Positions 60,884-64,000 of a DNA stretch of 64,000 nucleotides are shown here, piece by piece. The DNA is from Chrysomallon squamiferum (lineage: Eukaryota > Mollusca > Gastropoda > Neomphalida > Peltospiridae). The position numbers and the translations under genes were made by a program. The notes below the pieces were generated by a model that was given only the letters and a program-made list of their open reading frames with translations, did not search any database and had not been told where the DNA came from. The number at the start of each line of letters is the position of its first letter. Positions within the stretch are counted from its first letter, which is position 1. The stretch lies in contig CM022670.1 in assembly GCA_012295275.1 (NCBI GenBank), forward strand, positions 33,397,438 to 33,461,437, written 5' to 3'.

Positions 60884-61170
60884 CTGTCTCGCTTCTTTTT
60901 ATTCTTATTCTTATTTCTTTTCTTTTCTTTTCTTTTATCTTTCTTTGTTTCAAGTACTGTTCGTTTCTTTTGTTGTTGTTGTTGTTGTTTGTTTGGGGTT
61001 TTTTTGGGGGGGGTTTACATGCTTTATTTTCTTCTTTTTCCTTTTCTCTCTCTTTCTTGATTCTTTTATTTTTAATTTTCTCATTTTACTTTTCTCTTTC
61101 TTTCTTTCTTTCTTTTCTCTTGTCTTTTCATTTTTTCTTCTTCTCTTTTTCTTCTTTTTTTTTTTTTTTC
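60884..61170. repeat. Pyrimidine-rich tract on the + strand
   Basis: About 290 bases of TC, TTTC and T runs, broken by (GTT)n and GGGGTTTTTTTGGGGGGGG at 60976-61015. Overlapping + strand ORFs here are Phe/Ser/Leu-rich artefacts. Confidence 0.8.
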
Positions 61171-61409
61171 TGAATATTTCGACTGGTATTTAAATATGAC
61201 GATTTTGTTGAATTTGTCGCTTAATAACGAAGGTTATTCTAAGTATGTGATCTTCGATGAAGACAATATTTGTGTGAAGCGTAACAACTGAAAACTCTTG
61301 TGTAATATTTTCCGTGCTCCTTGCAGGGCAATTTGTACAAACTCAGATTTATTAAAGAAACCATGAAAATTAATTATTGTTTCAATAAGTTTTAAAATAG
61401 CCTAATTAT

Positions 61410-61440
<31 letters not shown>

Positions 61441-62890
61441 TTTTTTTCTCTGTTTTAGAAAATAACAAAATATGAATGCGTTGAAATAAAAATAAAATTT
61501 GTAATTATCATAAAGTATCTTTTAATCAATTCAGACAAAGAATAAAAAATAAATTCTTTAATTTAATAAAATGATAATAATAATAACAAAATCAGAAGCA
61601 GCAACAACAACAACAATAACAATGATGATGATGATGATGAAGATGATGATGACAACAAGAACAATAATAAAATAATCTTCTCATGCACGTATTTAAAACA
61701 GTCTGTGGAAAAAAGATTTTCTGCTATTAAATAATAAATAAATAAATTTAAAAAAATAAATAAATAAATAAATAAAATAAAATAAAATAAAAATAGATTA
61801 GTTTGATGCTTAATAACAGTTCACAAGATATACTGGTATGTTTTCAGTACTTCATAATATGAAGTATTCTACAGATGTTTTAACAAAACAGAACCCACAC
61901 GGACTACAGTACACTTCATAATCTTTCTAAAAAATACTGACCTCCTTAAATGAACCGTTTTAAACAACTCATCCTATATACCAGGCTTTTTTTTTTTTTT
62001 TTTTTTTTTTTTTCTCGAATAGTTTATACTAAAATTAAAATCAAACAACAATTACGCCTCTTTTTTTTTCCTAATTATGTTGATTTTGTATCTTTTTCGT
62101 GTAAATATATTTTTTATCCCCGTATATTTTTTTAAATTTGTCTTTTTTCTTTTTCTTTTTTACTTATTTTTTCCACGTCCTTTTCAAAATATTTGCCTAC
62201 GATCGTTGCGCAAACGAATAACAACATCGGATTAAAAAAAAATATATAAAAAAAAAAAAATTAAACAATTTAAAAAACTATAAAACGCTTTTTGACAAGA
62301 CTTTTGCTTTTTTTTTGCATTTTCACATGAACAAATAAAAACTCGCACAAACCGTTGGCCATTGTCAATCGAGATAAACCAATATTTGACTAGAAATGCT
62401 GTCTTTTCTGAACTCTCCCGTTTATTCGCTCATCAATTTGCTGTGATTCAGCCAAATTACACTCACTCCATCCTTTTTTCTCCAACAACTCAAACAATAT
62501 CGGCATTTTCCAGATACACGACATAACAGACGTTTTTTGAAATTTATTTTCGTAGCCTATACATTTGCATTGTAATTTTATAACGTTTAATGATCACGTT
62601 CGTTAACCGATAAAAAAAAAGGTATTTATTTGATGTAGCATACAAGCTGTTATCTGCGATATGTCAGCATTTTTTTTTTTTTTTTTTTCCTATTTGTTTT
62701 TCTTTGTTTTGTTTTTTTATAAAAGAGCCTTTTCCAAAATAATGCAGTGACTTTAATTCGTCATTTCGTATAACTACGTGTTTAATTAAATGAACTTTTT
62801 TCTGTAATAGTTTCTGTAAGTTTCTGTTAAATACTATCCTCTACAATAAATATTTTTTAACTTGTTTTGTTTTCTTATTTATAGCAATTA
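61171..62890. other. Gene-poor DNA, CpG somewhat more frequent
   Basis: (AT)n at 61417-61440, (ATG)n at 61622-61652, (AAAT)n at about 61734-61790 and long T runs near 61987-62014 and 62670-62688. CpG words recur at 62170-62640 (ACGATCGTTGCGCAAACG, TCACGTTCGTTAACCG), which may mark the promoter side of a gene beyond the window. No exon was found. Confidence 0.5.
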
Positions 62891-62925
<35 letters not shown>

Positions 62926-63055
62926 ATAATAATAATAACAGTAAAATAAATGTTACTATCACAACTACTACTACTACTCCTACTCCTACTCCTACTCCTA
63001 CTCCTACCCCTACTCCTACTCCTACTCCTACTATTACTACTACTAATAATAATTT
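62891..63055. repeat. Compound microsatellite (TAG)n(TAA)n ... (CTA)n(CTCCTA)n(CTA)n(AAT)n
   Basis: The (TAG)n block at 62891-62923 is the reverse complement of the (CTA)n block at 62964-62978. The hexamer block 62973-63030 reads (GGAGTA)n on the minus strand, about nine units. Open frames on both strands (Thr-Pro, Gly-Val, poly-Ser, poly-Leu) are translations of the repeat. Confidence 0.92.
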
Positions 63056-63762
63056 GTAATAAATAGACAAATTATATCATTATATTATTACTATAACATT
63101 TAATTGTCCAAATGGATTCTCGTTTAGGTTTAGATTGCGGTTTTTTTTTTTTTCCTTACAACTTTCAAGATCACTGGAGTTTTATCATAACTACTAACTG
63201 ACTAATTAAGTTAATAAATAAATAAATAAAACCTCAACAAACAATTAGTGTCCCTACTTCTCCCAGTCTATTTATAAATCAGATTTAAATATGACGTAAC
63301 TGCTGGAATGTAGTACTGACATGATAATCTTACTCAACGTTCATAAAAACACAGTTTACATGTTAAATCAACGTGTATTAGCATTTTTATTTTTTTTTTT
63401 TTTTATCACAGTAAAGTGGTGTGAAACTTCACAGATATTTGTTACATATTACGCTCGAAATGACAGACATATCTGTGCAGTATTTTAAACGCTTTGATTA
63501 TGTGTGGCAAATATTTTGATACTTTAGGTCTGAGGAAATGTGGTTGACGTTGTCGTCGCTATGAAGCACACCTTTACTGTACAAAAATGTATGTTTCTGT
63601 TATTACAGTTTGATTGTTTCTGCTAATACAACAGTATTACTAGCAGCAGTTGCAGCGTTAAGGTAATACAAGTAGTACTTGTGCTGAATATGGTTATGTT
63701 AGAAGTGATTGTATTAGTGTAATAGCATTAATATTGATTGAAGTAATGTAGTAGTAGCAGTT

Positions 63763-63805
<43 letters not shown>

Positions 63806-64000
63806 AAGAGCACTAGAAACAATATTAGTAATTTTAAAATATTTATTATTAAATAAATAAACAAACAAACAAACAAACAAACAAAAAAATAAATAAAACT
63901 TAAAGGAAAATTCATAAATACCTGTTTCGAAACGTTATTTAAAAGGAAACTTTAAAACGATCCATCACACTCCTCTCTTGTGCTTTTGACTCGATTGTTG
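63056..64000. other. Gene-poor DNA at the window edge
   Basis: (AAAT)n near 63212-63230, (TAG)n at 63748-63806 and (AACA)n at 63858-63886. The sequence at 63260-63640 is of ordinary complexity, but I recognise no gene or RNA in it. Confidence 0.55.

Noticed and set aside
62862-63070. Thr-Pro and Gly-Val repeat ORFs on both strands
   Set aside because: Both strands are open because the sequence is a triplet/hexamer microsatellite; not coding.

Overview
The window is nuclear DNA of an animal, AT-rich and full of introns, with homopolymers, (TTA)n/(TTTA)n microsatellites and several intronic minisatellites. It holds two protein-coding genes, both on the + strand. A single gene of the MPDZ/PATJ type together with POMGNT1, which flies and nematodes lack, and short AT-rich introns suggest an invertebrate, most likely a lophotrochozoan such as a mollusc. 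That placement is inference; nothing in the window proves the species.

Positions 1-31151 carry the 3' part of a multi-PDZ scaffold gene. I could join 18 coding exons (907-31151) with GT-AG boundaries and matching phases into 777 codons plus a stop. The fragment has six PDZ domains, in the order and with the linkers of PDZ8 to PDZ13 of MPDZ (MUPP1) or the equivalent end of PATJ. The 5' end lies outside the window. The introns contain at least five unrelated minisatellites, a long foldback hairpin and a tRNA-derived SINE fragment.

Positions 31152-41328 are the MPDZ-like 3' UTR and intergenic DNA, with a complete non-autonomous hAT-type element (35183-36246) that has 8-bp target duplications and an internal 42-bp tandem repeat. 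A CpG-containing stretch at 37020-37356 ending in a good splice donor is the best candidate for the promoter and non-coding first exon of the next gene.

Positions 41329-53089 carry a complete POMGNT1 gene: 20 coding exons, 635 codons, a type II membrane anchor, a stem domain and a GT13 catalytic domain with an EDLD metal-binding motif. It is followed by a GU-rich 3' UTR with clustered UGCAUG words. A second, partly eroded copy of the hAT element (57554-58515) lies downstream in the same orientation, so the two copies bracket POMGNT1.

Positions 58516-64000 contain no gene that I can support: microsatellites, a 320-bp purine tract followed by a 290-bp pyrimidine tract, and a compound repeat with G-quadruplex potential. 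The two genes have separate roles: MPDZ-like proteins organise junctional and receptor complexes at the cell membrane, while POMGNT1 extends O-mannosyl glycans in the Golgi, chiefly on alpha-dystroglycan. I see no operon-like link between them and no clear novel multi-gene system. The most unusual items are the two long hairpins, the hAT element with its in-frame 42-bp repeat, and the splice acceptor that appears to sit in a minisatellite unit.
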